Of a stretch of 64,000 nt of DNA, positions 1 through 9,158 are shown in pieces (positions within the stretch are counted from its first letter, which is position 1; every line of letters starts with the position of its first letter). The notes below the pieces were generated by a model. It did not search any database. It was not told where the DNA came from and was given only the letters and a program-made list of their open reading frames with translations. This DNA comes from Candidatus Babeliales bacterium (GTDB lineage Bacteria; Babelota; Babeliae; Babelales; Vermiphilaceae), in assembly GCA_035944115.1 (NCBI GenBank), contig DASZBJ010000049.1, forward strand, positions 32,509-96,508. The letters are read 5' to 3'. The translations under genes and the position numbers were made by a program.

Positions 1-96
1 AAATATTAATAGCGCATTGAACTCAGTAAAGACAATTTTTGGAATAATAAGCATTCGTGATATAATGCCATAGATATCTATGGATTTTATGTATAA

Positions 97-160
97 GCGC
101 CCGTAGCTTCCTACTACGCCAAGGCTACGTAGGACATGCAGGTGGATAGAATACAGATTT
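97..160 (+). pseudogene. broken tRNA-Arg 5' copy with a palindromic insertion
   Basis: Positions 91-108 repeat the leader and first 12 bases of the intact tRNA-Arg that starts at 178. The match is then interrupted at 109-138 by about 30 bases, of which 109-134 form an imperfect palindrome (TCCTAC... paired with ...GTAGGA). It resumes at 139-160 with the D-loop and anticodon-stem-like bases caggtggataga...acagattt, and no 3' half follows. I read this as a partial tRNA duplication invaded by a short palindromic element, or a recombination scar. It cannot fold as a tRNA. Confidence 0.6.
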
Positions 161-177
161 GAAATAATTAAGTATAA

Positions 178-254
178 GCGCCCGTAGCTCAGGTGGATAG
201 AGCGACAGATTCCTAATTTGTAGGCCACAGGTTCGAGCCCTGTCGGGCGCACCA
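178..254 (+). tRNA. tRNA-Arg (anticodon CCT)
   Basis: A full cloverleaf can be drawn by hand: 7-bp acceptor stem GCGCCCG/CGGGCGC, D stem GCTC/GAGC, anticodon stem ACAGA/TTTGT with one G-T pair, loop TTCCTAA giving anticodon CCT, and T arm ACAGG-TTCGAGC-CCTGT. The CCA tail is encoded at 252-254. It reads AGG arginine codons. A truncated copy lies just upstream and a hairpin with a T run follows. Confidence 0.95.
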
Positions 255-274
255 GTCATTTCTGCAAGAAATGC

Positions 275-293
275 CTGGCAGGCCAGTTTTTTT
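275..293 (+). terminator. terminator after tRNA-Arg
   Basis: A short hairpin CTGGC-AG-GCCAG is followed directly by seven T residues, 20 bases past the CCA end of the tRNA. This fits intrinsic termination of the tRNA transcript. Confidence 0.65.
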
Positions 294-387
294 AAGGGAC
301 TTACATCTAGATCGCTTAAAAGCGAAGGTTGTCCGCCGGAGCAACAACCGCCGTCGACAGCAAAGGTTGAATTGGCGTAGGAGGATC

Positions 388-1557
388 ATGAATAAAACAC
401 ATATTATTATCGGTGCTTCAGCAGCAGGAATTGGGGTTTTAAATAAGCTTTCTCAATTAGTTCCTGATGACACCATCATTTGTATTTCAGCGGAAAAAGA
501 GGCGCCTTATAATACATGCCTGCTTGCAGATTATGGCGTTGGTGAAAAAACGGTTCAAGAGCTTTCTATCTTTAACTCTGATCGACTGCGTAGTAATCAT
601 TCGTTATTATTGGGGGTAAGAGTGGTGGCAATAGATAAAGACGCGAAAATAGTTGCCTGTTCTGATGGCCAAACGTTTCAGTACGACACTCTTTTTATTG
701 GAATGGGCACAGCTGCCACTAAACCGAACATAGATGGCATTGATGCAGCAGGAGTTTTTACCTTTCATACTATGGCTGATTGCCAAACTATTGCCAGCTA
801 TATAAAACAACAACCTGTAAAACGAGCAGTGGTTGTTGGAGCAGGACTTACCGGTCTTGAGGTGGCAGATATGCTCCATGCGCATAACGTTTCTGTTGCA
901 GTGGTTGAAAAACAGCCCCGTGTGCTGGCCTCATTAATTTCGCCTGAAGGATCGCATGTTATAGAAGATGCGATGATGCATAGCAATATACCATTTTATG
1001 CGAATGATATGGTGCTGCAAATTGTGCACGATAATGGTGTTGTGACTGGTGTTCAGCTTGCAAGTGGTGCATTTATTTTTGCTGATGTGGTTGTGGTTGC
1101 CGTAGGCGCTACACCGAATACAGCGCTTGCCCAACAGGCAGGAATTGCCGTTTCGCAGTACGGAATTATTACGGATGAGTATCTGATGACGAATGTGTCC
1201 GGTATATGGGCGGGCGGTGATAATGCGCAAGTTCGATGTAAATTTACTAATGCATATGTACAAAGCTGTACCTGGCCAGATGCGATGCAGCAAGGATTAA
1301 TTGCAGCTCAGGCAATGGCGGGAGTGCCAAAGGTCTATCCGGGGGCAACCCGTATCACCGATTCATCCTTTTTTGGCATTGAATTTCAGGCGGGTGGCGT
1401 GCCCTATAGCGCCAACAGCGAGCATGAAATTATTACTGAGCCTAGGGATGGCGGCGCATATTCAATCATATTAGAAAATAATAAGCCAGTAGGTTTTTTC
1501 GGCATTGGGTCTCATGCGATATCTCGCGAGTATAAAAAACGCCTTTTGATGGGCTAA
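388..1557 (+). CDS. FAD/NAD(P)-dependent pyridine nucleotide-disulfide oxidoreductase-like protein
   Basis: The start is the ATG at 388, which has AGGAGG at 379-384; an in-frame ATG at 271 would add 39 basic residues that overlap the tRNA terminator. The 389-aa product opens with a dinucleotide-binding motif (IIIGASAAGIGVL), has a second one near residue 150 (AVVVGAGLTGLEVADML) and the late FAD motif GIWAGGDNAQ. This is the architecture of rubredoxin-reductase, NirB-N-terminal and NADH-oxidase-type flavoproteins. A cysteine in the PYNTCLL segment sits near where some relatives have their redox Cys. It has no signal peptide, so it should be cytoplasmic. The electron acceptor cannot be told from sequence, and no partner gene is adjacent. 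Confidence 0.8.
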   Translation: MNKTHIIIGASAAGIGVLNKLSQLVPDDTIICISAEKEAPYNTCLLADYGVGEKTVQELSIFNSDRLRSNHSLLLGVRVVAIDKDAKIVACSDGQTFQYDTLFIGMGTAATKPNIDGIDAAGVFTFHTMADCQTIASYIKQQPVKRAVVVGAGLTGLEVADMLHAHNVSVAVVEKQPRVLASLISPEGSHVIEDAMMHSNIPFYANDMVLQIVHDNGVVTGVQLASGAFIFADVVVVAVGATPNTALAQQAGIAVSQYGIITDEYLMTNVSGIWAGGDNAQVRCKFTNAYVQSCTWPDAMQQGLIAAQAMAGVPKVYPGATRITDSSFFGIEFQAGGVPYSANSEHEIITEPRDGGAYSIILENNKPVGFFGIGSHAISREYKKRLLMG

Positions 1558-1562
1558 AAATT

Positions 1563-1582
1563 GGGCGAGAGCCCTCTTTTTT
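1563..1582 (+). terminator. terminator after oxidoreductase
   Basis: GGGC-GAGA-GCCC followed by TCTTTTTT begins a few bases after the stop codon. Confidence 0.6.
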
Positions 1583-1754
1583 AGGACCGTTTGTTTTATT
1601 TTTTTATATTGCTACAGTATCTGAGAATGTATTTGTAAATATTATTTTTGCAAATGAGGTACAAATAGAATATTGCATGAAGGTGTGATATTTACGCGGT
1701 AGTGAGGCAAGAGGTGAAGGTATATAATTTTGAGGTTTAATGTGAGGATGTCTT

Positions 1755-2696
1755 ATGAACGTTAAAATGCAGATTAATAAAGCATTTTTTTCTTTGGCAA
1801 TGATATCGTTGAATATAGGTTTATCAACCCCGTCAGTCGTGCATGCAGGAGTGATTAACGAGACGAGCAGCATGTTGGGGAAATTGGTAAAGGATGTGGT
1901 TGCTGGGGCAAAGCATGCAGGTGTTACCACTAAAAGAGGATGCATCTGGACAAAGCGAACAGCAACAGTTGCAGCTCCTTATATCATTACCGGTGCGGTG
2001 GCTGGAAGTGCAGCCCTGGTATCAGGGTATGTGTTGCTAGCGGCACTCAGATTGATTAAAAATGGAACGTTAGTTGCGGCGCATGAGCTTGCAAATGTAT
2101 TTGTTTGCGGATATGAACAGACGCAGCAGTATAAATCAGTATTAGAATGGCAAAAAGATGATCTACATTCTTTGTATCGTAGACATATGCCTGGCGAAAG
2201 AGATTTATTGAAAGATTTAAAAGCGTACTGGCATCTACACGGGCCAAAATCGGGCACGCTTTCTTTTCATGATCACATGAGAACTTCCATTCGCCTTGAT
2301 CTTGCTGATCTTGAAGCGATGTTCCAAGAGATGAAAAAGTTGAGTAATAAGTGGGATTTGCTGAACCTGTTTTCTACTAAATCATTATTTGAAGATGCGG
2401 TGGAAGCGGCAAAAAGAGTGTCGGGACATTATTATGATCCAATATTTAAGTTTGAAAACCTTACTGGTCCGGAATATGCGGCGATGAGCAGGGCATTTTA
2501 TATGCATGTACTAGCTCCAACAAAAACAATCCCATCAATTGTAGTACCGTTGTGGTGGAATTATGTATCAGAAATTTGTTTAATGTGGACAATCCAGAAG
2601 AAGATATATCAATTGCAAGCGATGGAACGTGTTATCAGTAACGACTCATCACAACCGGTAGCACAGCATGCTCATATTACGCATCACCTTGGATAA
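1755..2696 (+). CDS. hypothetical exported or membrane-anchored protein
   Basis: A 313-aa protein of no family I recognise. The N-terminus has a basic stretch, a hydrophobic core and a likely signal-peptidase site near VVHAG (about residue 32). A second hydrophobic segment around residues 75-98 (IITGAVAGSAALVSGYVLLAAL) probably crosses or enters the membrane. The rest is mixed helical with many Trp and Tyr residues near the C-terminus. It has its own 3' hairpin and no operon partner. Envelope location is inferred from the signal and TM segment only. Confidence 0.65.
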   Translation: MNVKMQINKAFFSLAMISLNIGLSTPSVVHAGVINETSSMLGKLVKDVVAGAKHAGVTTKRGCIWTKRTATVAAPYIITGAVAGSAALVSGYVLLAALRLIKNGTLVAAHELANVFVCGYEQTQQYKSVLEWQKDDLHSLYRRHMPGERDLLKDLKAYWHLHGPKSGTLSFHDHMRTSIRLDLADLEAMFQEMKKLSNKWDLLNLFSTKSLFEDAVEAAKRVSGHYYDPIFKFENLTGPEYAAMSRAFYMHVLAPTKTIPSIVVPLWWNYVSEICLMWTIQKKIYQLQAMERVISNDSSQPVAQHAHITHHLG

Positions 2697-2735
2697 TGAT
2701 TTGCCATAGATTTTAAAGTGATTGTATAAAAAATG

Positions 2736-2778
2736 AAATTGATGCATTTGAAGAAATCTCAAATGCATCAATTTTTTT
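2736..2778. terminator. bidirectional terminator between convergent genes
   Basis: Perfect 16-bp stem (aaattgatgcatttga at 2736-2751 paired with 2759-2774), with A residues on the left and a T run on the right. It serves the + gene ending at 2696 and the - gene ending at 2798. Confidence 0.85.
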
Positions 2779-2797
2779 ACTTAAAATGGTCAGTTTT

Positions 2798-3796
2798 TTA
2801 TTTATTATATTGTTGTACCTGTCTTTGATATTGAGATGCAAATTCCCCCGCTTCTTTATGTAAATTTAATTCTTGCAATGTTTTTATTGATCTTTCACCT
2901 TCTCTGATCACATGATCTAATAGCACAGGGTGTATGATAGATTTCACGGCTTTACCAGCAGTTCTTGCAGTTTTGTTAAATTCATCCAACTCTTTACTAG
3001 CTTTAAGAGATAATTTGACCATCATTTCTTTTTCGCTTTTTGGAATATTATTAAATTTCATGGATAATTTGTCTGCTTTTAGAAATAGTTCTCTTTCAGC
3101 TGGATCGAGTAAATGAGCGGCAAAAGCAGCATGCTCACTATTTATTCGATTCCAGAAAACTAATTCATCTTGAGGAGAGTATTTTATTGCGTTTAGTTTA
3201 TCGGTAAGATAATCAAGCTCTAACGTGGTGTGGTTAATAAATAATGGGAAGATCCATCCAATCCATTTACCTTCTTCTAAGGCAGTAAGGGCTTTTATTT
3301 GAAACTCACGTTCTCTTTTTAGTAAAGGTAACACAGTGTTCATGTGTTCCATACTGTTTGGGTTTGCATTAAAAGTTGTTCTAAAATCTTCAAAGAGTTG
3401 GTGAATTTCTAAAGCTTCTGCTTTAAATTGAGCATCTTCAAAACCTAAGTGAAGGAAGAGGGCATGCTCAGACATTTGTCTTACCCAGAAATCAATCTCA
3501 TCCGAAGCAACTGCTACAGGCGCTTTGATTTCCATATATCTTGATGGATTGCTAAAGTCAGACACTCTGCTGAATGGTTTACTGTTTTCTGTTGCTTCTT
3601 GGCCTTTTACAGCAGATTTACCCATGCTAGCCTTTAATTCTCCAGTTGGTTGTTGGGAGATGTTTTTTACAGAGGCACCTGGTTTAGCGGCATATATCCC
3701 TGTTTTTGGGTTATAAAAATCCTTAGTTTTTTCACTTTTTTTAGCCTGAGTAGCGCAAGCAGATAACACAAGGGCCATTAAAATTATTTTTTTCAT
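2798..3796 (-). CDS. lipoprotein with a DUF2935-like four-helix domain
   Basis: The start is the ATG at 3796, preceded by AAGGAGT; a longer frame to 3886 lacks a signal peptide. The 332-aa product begins with a lipoprotein signal and lipobox LSAC, with Cys at residue 14, so it should be lipid-anchored. After a low-complexity linker of about 80 residues comes a duplicated helical unit. FW-x(6)-EHA at about 103-112 and FWNRINSEHAAF at about 214-225 share the Phe-Trp and Glu-His signature of the DUF2935 family, known mainly from Gram-positive bacteria. The His and Glu residues could bind metal in a ferritin-like bundle. The family match is from memory and the function is unknown. Confidence 0.65.
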   Translation of the reverse strand: MKKIILMALVLSACATQAKKSEKTKDFYNPKTGIYAAKPGASVKNISQQPTGELKASMGKSAVKGQEATENSKPFSRVSDFSNPSRYMEIKAPVAVASDEIDFWVRQMSEHALFLHLGFEDAQFKAEALEIHQLFEDFRTTFNANPNSMEHMNTVLPLLKREREFQIKALTALEEGKWIGWIFPLFINHTTLELDYLTDKLNAIKYSPQDELVFWNRINSEHAAFAAHLLDPAERELFLKADKLSMKFNNIPKSEKEMMVKLSLKASKELDEFNKTARTAGKAVKSIIHPVLLDHVIREGERSIKTLQELNLHKEAGEFASQYQRQVQQYNK

Positions 3797-3999
3797 ATAA
3801 ACTCCTTTTATTGATAACGAAATTAGGGCACGGAATTCGTGCCTGTTAAGCTCACCATAACAAACCAAGTTCCAAATAGTCAACAATATAAATAAATCGC
3901 GCTTCTTTTTTATTCAGTCTGAGTGTGACAGGAGTTTGGCCTGCCGGGTAGCATTATTTGCAAGAGAGGGCGGCTATTGAGTAGTTATGCGAAATATAC

Positions 4000-4033
4000 A
4001 AAATCCGAGCATCTTTTTAGGTGCTCGGATTTT
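4000..4033. terminator. terminator overlapping the 3' end of the NlpC/P60 gene
   Basis: 12-bp stem AAAATCCGAGCA / TGCTCGGATTTT with a 10-base loop. Half of it lies inside the last codons of the minus-strand gene that ends at 4017. Confidence 0.75.
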
Positions 4034-5240
4034 CATTATCCCAAATACTGCTCATTTTGAGTAATACTACCGAAAGTTGTGGTGTTTCTACTACATGTGT
4101 TAATGTATTTATTCTCTGTAGTTTTTTCTTTAAAAGATGTGCTTGTTTGAGTTGTTGATAGGTATTGATACTATGAAACACTCTGGAGATAGGTATTTCT
4201 TGAATCCGACCATCACCATGTAGATATGAGCTTGCTTCGATAAGAGTGTTATTAGCAATATCTGCAACAACGAGTAAATGCCCCGGAATCCAAATGATAT
4301 CACCGGGTTCTAGATCATCTTCTTGGCTGATGGGGGTTAATGCTTTTAGGATGGTAAAGCTGTTTTTAAAATAAAATGGCATGCCAACAATTTGTGCGGA
4401 TTGAGCAATCATGTTTGAACAATCCATTCCCATTTTTATCGATTTTTTATCTATCTGTGGATAGTAATAGCTCGTATTTGTTGCAATTTTTTCGGTGACA
4501 AATGATTCATTCGGATATCTTTGAGTAAAGCTGCACCCACCCCAAACATAGGGAATAAAAGTGTTAGAGTTACAACACCATGATCTTAAAATAGTTATAA
4601 ACATATCGATTTTTTCCTGTTTGCTCAGGTGATTGGCCACAATGCAGAGATGTTTGGGGATAGCTTGGATTGAGCAAGAAACTTTTTTTGGATTAAGAAT
4701 ATAGACCGATATTTTTTCTGGGTTGTTTTGTTCCGGTGCTTGGACAAATCGTGTGCCTGCAGAATAACAGATTTTGTTCTTTGAGTCGTAAAAAGGTGTA
4801 TGAAGGGTAACTATTTGTTGTTCATTGGTGTGGTGTTTCTTATTTTTGAAATCTATTGGGGTCGGTATGGTATCAATCGGATATTGTTTTTTTTGTAACG
4901 TATCGAAATCGAGTAAATGTTTTTTTTGGACCCAGTATGTTGTATATTTTTTTGTACCGTTTGCTGTTTCATAATAAAGATTGGGGATGGAAATGCGAGC
5001 TTGATCATCTTTGTGTTCTAAAACCTCAACCGTTTCATTAAATAATAGTTGATGGATTCTTGGACAGCGTCTATCAAGTGCATCCAAAGGTAAATTTTCA
5101 TACGTATAGAGTTGGCTTTTTTCAATTGGGCTGCCAGCAAGATCGGTAACTGGTACTATTACAATCGCTTGTTGCGCGGTCGTAATAGTGTTGAAAAAAA
5201 TAAGCATGCGGAAGCAATTTTTGTAAACCTGCGTGTGCAT
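4017..5240 (-). CDS. exported NlpC/P60-family cysteine peptidase
   Basis: 407 aa, with AAGGAT upstream of the ATG. The N-terminus (to about residue 25) is a weak signal peptide or anchor. The middle (about 30-110) has the look of a bacterial SH3 wall-binding region. The C-terminal half carries the NlpC/P60 landmarks: YVWGG, the catalytic cysteine in MGMDCSNMI, PGDIIWIPGHLLVV with the catalytic His, and a third polar residue in NTLIEAS. Such enzymes cut D-Glu to diamino-acid bonds in peptidoglycan stem peptides. Two further exported hydrolases (5429, 6537) follow on the opposite strand, so this is a wall-remodelling neighbourhood. Confidence 0.8.
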   Translation of the reverse strand: MHTQVYKNCFRMLIFFNTITTAQQAIVIVPVTDLAGSPIEKSQLYTYENLPLDALDRRCPRIHQLLFNETVEVLEHKDDQARISIPNLYYETANGTKKYTTYWVQKKHLLDFDTLQKKQYPIDTIPTPIDFKNKKHHTNEQQIVTLHTPFYDSKNKICYSAGTRFVQAPEQNNPEKISVYILNPKKVSCSIQAIPKHLCIVANHLSKQEKIDMFITILRSWCCNSNTFIPYVWGGCSFTQRYPNESFVTEKIATNTSYYYPQIDKKSIKMGMDCSNMIAQSAQIVGMPFYFKNSFTILKALTPISQEDDLEPGDIIWIPGHLLVVADIANNTLIEASSYLHGDGRIQEIPISRVFHSINTYQQLKQAHLLKKKLQRINTLTHVVETPQLSVVLLKMSSIWDNENPST

Positions 5241-5428
5241 GGCATTATCCTTATTTATTTTGGTACCAGATTCTTTATTTGACCATCATACAAATTATGG
5301 GTGCTGTTTTGAAAGAGCTTGATTAATTCGATACAAATAAATTACATATTGAAAATCATTGAAAAAAATTTTAGAATGCGATATCGTATTAGCGAAATGA
5401 ATCGCTTGGGGTTAAAGGGGAGCGCGGT

Positions 5429-6472
5429 ATGAAAGTGAATAGAATTCATCAGTATAGTTTTTTTGTAATGACATTGTGGGGCGGTATGATTATCGGGCAG
5501 GGGGATGAATGGACTTGGTTGCATCGTAAAATTTTTACCCAGCAGGAATTGAAAAATAATAGTTATAAGAAAGAACTATTGTTTTCAAAAGAGGATTCTC
5601 AGCCATTTTCGCAGATGATGTTTTCTTGGAATGCTGTGCGTGATCATGAAGGGCATGTTTCGTTTTGGTCTCAAGTGCGCAACCCGGAGACAAAGCAATG
5701 GGGAGTTTGGCATAAAATGATGGATTGGGGCAATGGGATACAGCGATCTTTTGGAGGGAGTAAAGATGCGCATACAAGGTATGAACATGTGCGGTTGGAG
5801 TTGCAAAGTGGTTGTTATGCAGATGGGTTTCGTATAAAAATTATTGCACACGATGGTGCATCGTTAGGATCAATAAAATCATTTGCTGTTTCATTATCAG
5901 ATTACAGTAAATTTGAGCCAGAGGTGGTGCCTAACGGAGGGATTCGTTTTCCATCGTTATGTCTTGATGGAGTGCCTAAAAAAGCGCAGCTTGGTCTTGA
6001 CCATCCGCGTGCAGCGCATTTATGTTCGCCAACGTCATGCAGCATGGTCGTTGGTTATTTTATGAACGAATCGATTGATGCGGTTGATTTCGCACAAAAA
6101 GCATTTGATGAAGGTTTAAATGCATATGGCAGTTGGCCATTTAATACTGCGCATGCTTTTGAGGAATGTAACGGTGCAGTGTGGTTTGCAACAGCGCGTA
6201 TGCATTCGTTTCAAGGTATGTATAAGCAGTTAAGGCGTGGTATGCCCGTTGTTGTAAGCGTGCGTGGTTGGATAGATGGGGCACCTAAATCATACGATAG
6301 TGGACATTTATTGGTGGTGATTGGGTGGGATGCGCGTACGCAATCGGTGATTTGTCATGATCCTGCATTTGTGAGAGATGAAGATGTGGTGAAGTATTAT
6401 CCAATACAAAGTTTTTTACTTGCATGGGAGCGTTCCCGTCGTCTTGTTTATGTAGCAGATCCTGTGGTTTAG
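5429..6472 (+). CDS. exported C39-like cysteine peptidase
   Basis: 347 aa, preceded by GGGGAG. A short hydrophobic N-terminus (FFVMTLWGGMIIG) suggests export. Residues about 190-340 show the papain-like peptidase_C39_2 pattern: the catalytic Cys in HLCSPTSCSMVVGYF (one of its two cysteines), His in DSGHLLVVIGW and Asp in VICHDPAFV. About 150 residues of beta-rich, Trp-rich sequence precede the catalytic domain and may bind substrate. Unlike true bacteriocin C39 domains it is not fused to an ABC transporter. The substrate is unknown; wall peptides or host protein are both possible. Confidence 0.75.
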   Translation: MKVNRIHQYSFFVMTLWGGMIIGQGDEWTWLHRKIFTQQELKNNSYKKELLFSKEDSQPFSQMMFSWNAVRDHEGHVSFWSQVRNPETKQWGVWHKMMDWGNGIQRSFGGSKDAHTRYEHVRLELQSGCYADGFRIKIIAHDGASLGSIKSFAVSLSDYSKFEPEVVPNGGIRFPSLCLDGVPKKAQLGLDHPRAAHLCSPTSCSMVVGYFMNESIDAVDFAQKAFDEGLNAYGSWPFNTAHAFEECNGAVWFATARMHSFQGMYKQLRRGMPVVVSVRGWIDGAPKSYDSGHLLVVIGWDARTQSVICHDPAFVRDEDVVKYYPIQSFLLAWERSRRLVYVADPVV

Positions 6473-6536
6473 GTATTTTAGGGGTAATTACGTCATTACA
6501 TGATTAGTGTAATGGCGAATTTAATAAGGAGATATT

Positions 6537-7658
6537 ATGATGACTATACAGCGTATGGCATACACAGTAATGGTGATTGCAGTATGTGGAGCGCAAGAGG
6601 TGGTTGCGCAAACAAAAAATACATTATTGCAGGTGTATCATCATCGAGCTGCGCAAGATGTACCAGCGATTGAACTGGGTCAAGTAGTGTTCTATTGCAC
6701 CCGTCCTCCGGTGATTAAAGAGTTACAAACGACAAACAAACATGAAAGAATATTTTCCCTAGAAAACATTGCAGTCAATGATGCAGTCAAGCAACAAATT
6801 AAGCAGTTTAATGCTATAGATGCAAAAAAATATAAGGCAACAATTGAGCTTGCGCACAGTGGATTTAAATTGCATTTATCATTTGATCCTGCACAGGTTG
6901 GGCTTGATTGGGGTAACTTTGTAGCGATTAAAAATGAAGCAGGAATTGGATTTAGATTATATGATACACACTATTTGCAGATATTGGGGCAAAAGCGAGA
7001 TGGTCTTTTAAAAACAGTTTCTGCAAAAAAAAAATTGTGTGTTGTCATTGATTGTGGTCATGGAGGAATAGATAGCGGCGCAGTAAGTAAGCATAATATT
7101 GCAGAGAAAGATGTCGTACTATCAGTAGGTAAATCGTTGGCTCAATTTTTGCATGCATCAGGTACAGACGTTTTTTTGACACGCAGTGAAGACGTAGCGA
7201 TTCCATTGGATGACAGAACGTCATTTGTTAATAGTGTACAAGCGGATTTAATGGTTTCTATTCATGCAAATGGGGCAGGGAATGAACATGCATCGGGGTT
7301 TGAGACATTTTGTTTGCCCAGAGAGCAGTTACAGGTGGCAGGTTCTGTCTTGTCGTCAGATTATAAAAATATAATATATGGCATGCAACGTGATCGTAAT
7401 TGTAGCAGTGAGGAACTCGCAGGACATATTCATAGCAGTGTGATGGGCGCAGTAAAAAAAAAATATAAAAATGTTGTGGATAGACGAATGAAGCATTCCG
7501 TGGCGCAGGTTCTTTTAGGAACGCATACTCCAGCAGTTCTTGTAGAAATTGGTTTTTTAACTAATGAGAGAGAAGCAAAACTGCTTGCTGATGCTGATTA
7601 TCAAAGTTGCATTGCTCAAGCAATACGTGATGGTATTCTGCAATATAGTAAGATTTGA
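6537..7658 (+). CDS. N-acetylmuramoyl-L-alanine amidase (Amidase_3)
   Basis: 373 aa, with AAGGAG at 6526-6531. The signal peptide ends near VVAQT (residue about 25). A beta-rich N-terminal region (about 40-155) resembles an AMIN-type targeting domain in position only. The catalytic domain runs from about 165 to the end. Zinc ligands are His in VIDCGHGGIDSG, Glu in AEKDVVL and His in VSIHANG; the catalytic Glu lies in VLVEIGFLTN. It cleaves between MurNAc and L-Ala during cell separation. The closest named relatives are AmiA/B/C; I do not assign a symbol because no activator gene is nearby. Confidence 0.9.
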   Translation: MMTIQRMAYTVMVIAVCGAQEVVAQTKNTLLQVYHHRAAQDVPAIELGQVVFYCTRPPVIKELQTTNKHERIFSLENIAVNDAVKQQIKQFNAIDAKKYKATIELAHSGFKLHLSFDPAQVGLDWGNFVAIKNEAGIGFRLYDTHYLQILGQKRDGLLKTVSAKKKLCVVIDCGHGGIDSGAVSKHNIAEKDVVLSVGKSLAQFLHASGTDVFLTRSEDVAIPLDDRTSFVNSVQADLMVSIHANGAGNEHASGFETFCLPREQLQVAGSVLSSDYKNIIYGMQRDRNCSSEELAGHIHSSVMGAVKKKYKNVVDRRMKHSVAQVLLGTHTPAVLVEIGFLTNEREAKLLADADYQSCIAQAIRDGILQYSKI

Positions 7659-7787
7659 TATCACCGGCTTTACTATTGTACGAAAGGATTGATAACTGGT
7701 ACTCTTTGGTATACAGTTAAAACGCATGAGTATAAACGAGCATATTTTGCTTATTTGATGGCTTTTTTTAAATAATGATAGAGAACA

Positions 7788-9158
7788 ATGTTGGTGACGG
7801 TGATTTGGGAAGATTTTCTGAAAATTGTAAAAAATGACGTGGGGAGCCGTGTTGTAGAAACATGGTTTAAATCAATGTCATTTGAACGGTGGGATGGCGA
7901 ATCTAAAATCGTATATCTCAAAGTTCCTAATTTATTTGTTCGCGACTGGGTGCGTAATAATTATATGTTGATTATTCAGACGCATTTGGGACGATTATTA
8001 CATGTTTTAAGCCCCTCCATTGTTTTTGTGCAGAATAGTGAAAAAAGTACGAGCGGTGTCATCGTATCGCGTGACACTGATATAAAAAAAACTTCTGATG
8101 CAAATATATCATTTGCTCCTGCGCTTCTCGATAAAAAAGCAGCATATCCCGATCGCGTGTATACGTTTAATACATTTGTTGTTGGGCCATCGAATTCTTT
8201 GGCATATGCTGCAGCGCATGCAGTAACAGAGCAGCCGGGTTATTTATATAATCCGTTGTTTATTTACGGACGAGCAGGGCTTGGTAAAACACACTTATTG
8301 CATTCGATAGGTAACACATTAAAGGCAAACAATAAAAATGCAGTTGTCCTTTATCAAAGTACGGATCGATTTGTGAATGAGTTTATTACCGCGATTCGTT
8401 TTAATAAAGTGCAAAAATTTCACGCAAAATATAAAAGTATAGACGCATTATTAATGGATGATGTGCAATTTATTGCTAAAAAAGAGCAGACTCAGGAAGC
8501 ATTTTTTCATATTTTTAATTTTTTGTATGAATCCCGTAAACAGATTGTTTTATCGAGTGATGTTACTCCGCAAAGTATGCAGGGGTTGGCAGATCGATTG
8601 CAATCCCGATTTGGCGGGGGGCTTGTTACTGACATCCATCTTCCTTCGCTAGAGACTAAAATTGCGATTGTAAAAAAGAAAGCAGAATTGAGTGGTGAGA
8701 TACTGCATGACGATGTAGCTCATTTTATTGCGGCAGCAACAGTTGCAAGCATTCGTGAGTTGGAAGGCGCTTTGATTCGAGTCATGGCGTATTCATCATT
8801 AACCCAGGAAAGAATAACCGTAGATGTTGCTAAAAAAGTGTTGGGCTACCCATTAGATGTTAAGATGGGAGGAACCGATTTTGACGCCATTGTAAACTGT
8901 ATGCAAAAGTATTATCCCTATAATCGTGCGCAGTTATGTTCTAAAGCGCGCAATCAGGATCTTTCATTTGCGCGACAAGTTGCTATGTATTTATGTAAAA
9001 CGGTTGCCAATAAATCATTGCGTGAAATCGGTGATTTTTTAGGTGGCCGAGATCACTCTACTGTTGTACATGCGATTAATAAAATTAAGCGCTATGCTGA
9101 TGAGCAGGAGGGCTTTCGCGAACAACTGAGGCAGATGGAGCAAGATACTCTACGTTAG
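7788..9158 (+). CDS. dnaA: chromosomal replication initiator DnaA
   Basis: 456 aa, the usual length. Domain I starts WEDFLKIVKNDVG. The AAA+ domain has Walker A GRAGLGKTHLLHSIGN, Walker B ALLMDDVQFI and the arginine-rich sensor region ADRLQSRFGGG. The C-terminal DNA-binding helix-turn-helix ends with the DnaA signature GGRDHSTVVHAINKI. It binds DnaA boxes and opens the origin. Unusually, dnaN and recF are not next to it but about 52 kb away on the other strand. The ribosome site is weak (AGAGAAC). The 3' end overlaps a convergent gene by 74 bp. Confidence 0.97.
   Translation: MLVTVIWEDFLKIVKNDVGSRVVETWFKSMSFERWDGESKIVYLKVPNLFVRDWVRNNYMLIIQTHLGRLLHVLSPSIVFVQNSEKSTSGVIVSRDTDIKKTSDANISFAPALLDKKAAYPDRVYTFNTFVVGPSNSLAYAAAHAVTEQPGYLYNPLFIYGRAGLGKTHLLHSIGNTLKANNKNAVVLYQSTDRFVNEFITAIRFNKVQKFHAKYKSIDALLMDDVQFIAKKEQTQEAFFHIFNFLYESRKQIVLSSDVTPQSMQGLADRLQSRFGGGLVTDIHLPSLETKIAIVKKKAELSGEILHDDVAHFIAAATVASIRELEGALIRVMAYSSLTQERITVDVAKKVLGYPLDVKMGGTDFDAIVNCMQKYYPYNRAQLCSKARNQDLSFARQVAMYLCKTVANKSLREIGDFLGGRDHSTVVHAINKIKRYADEQEGFREQLRQMEQDTLR

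Noticed and set aside
271..387. N-terminal extension of the FAD oxidoreductase (39 residues)
   Set aside because: It is Arg-rich, overlaps the tRNA terminator, and a clear AGGAGG plus ATG at 388 starts the conserved FAD motif.
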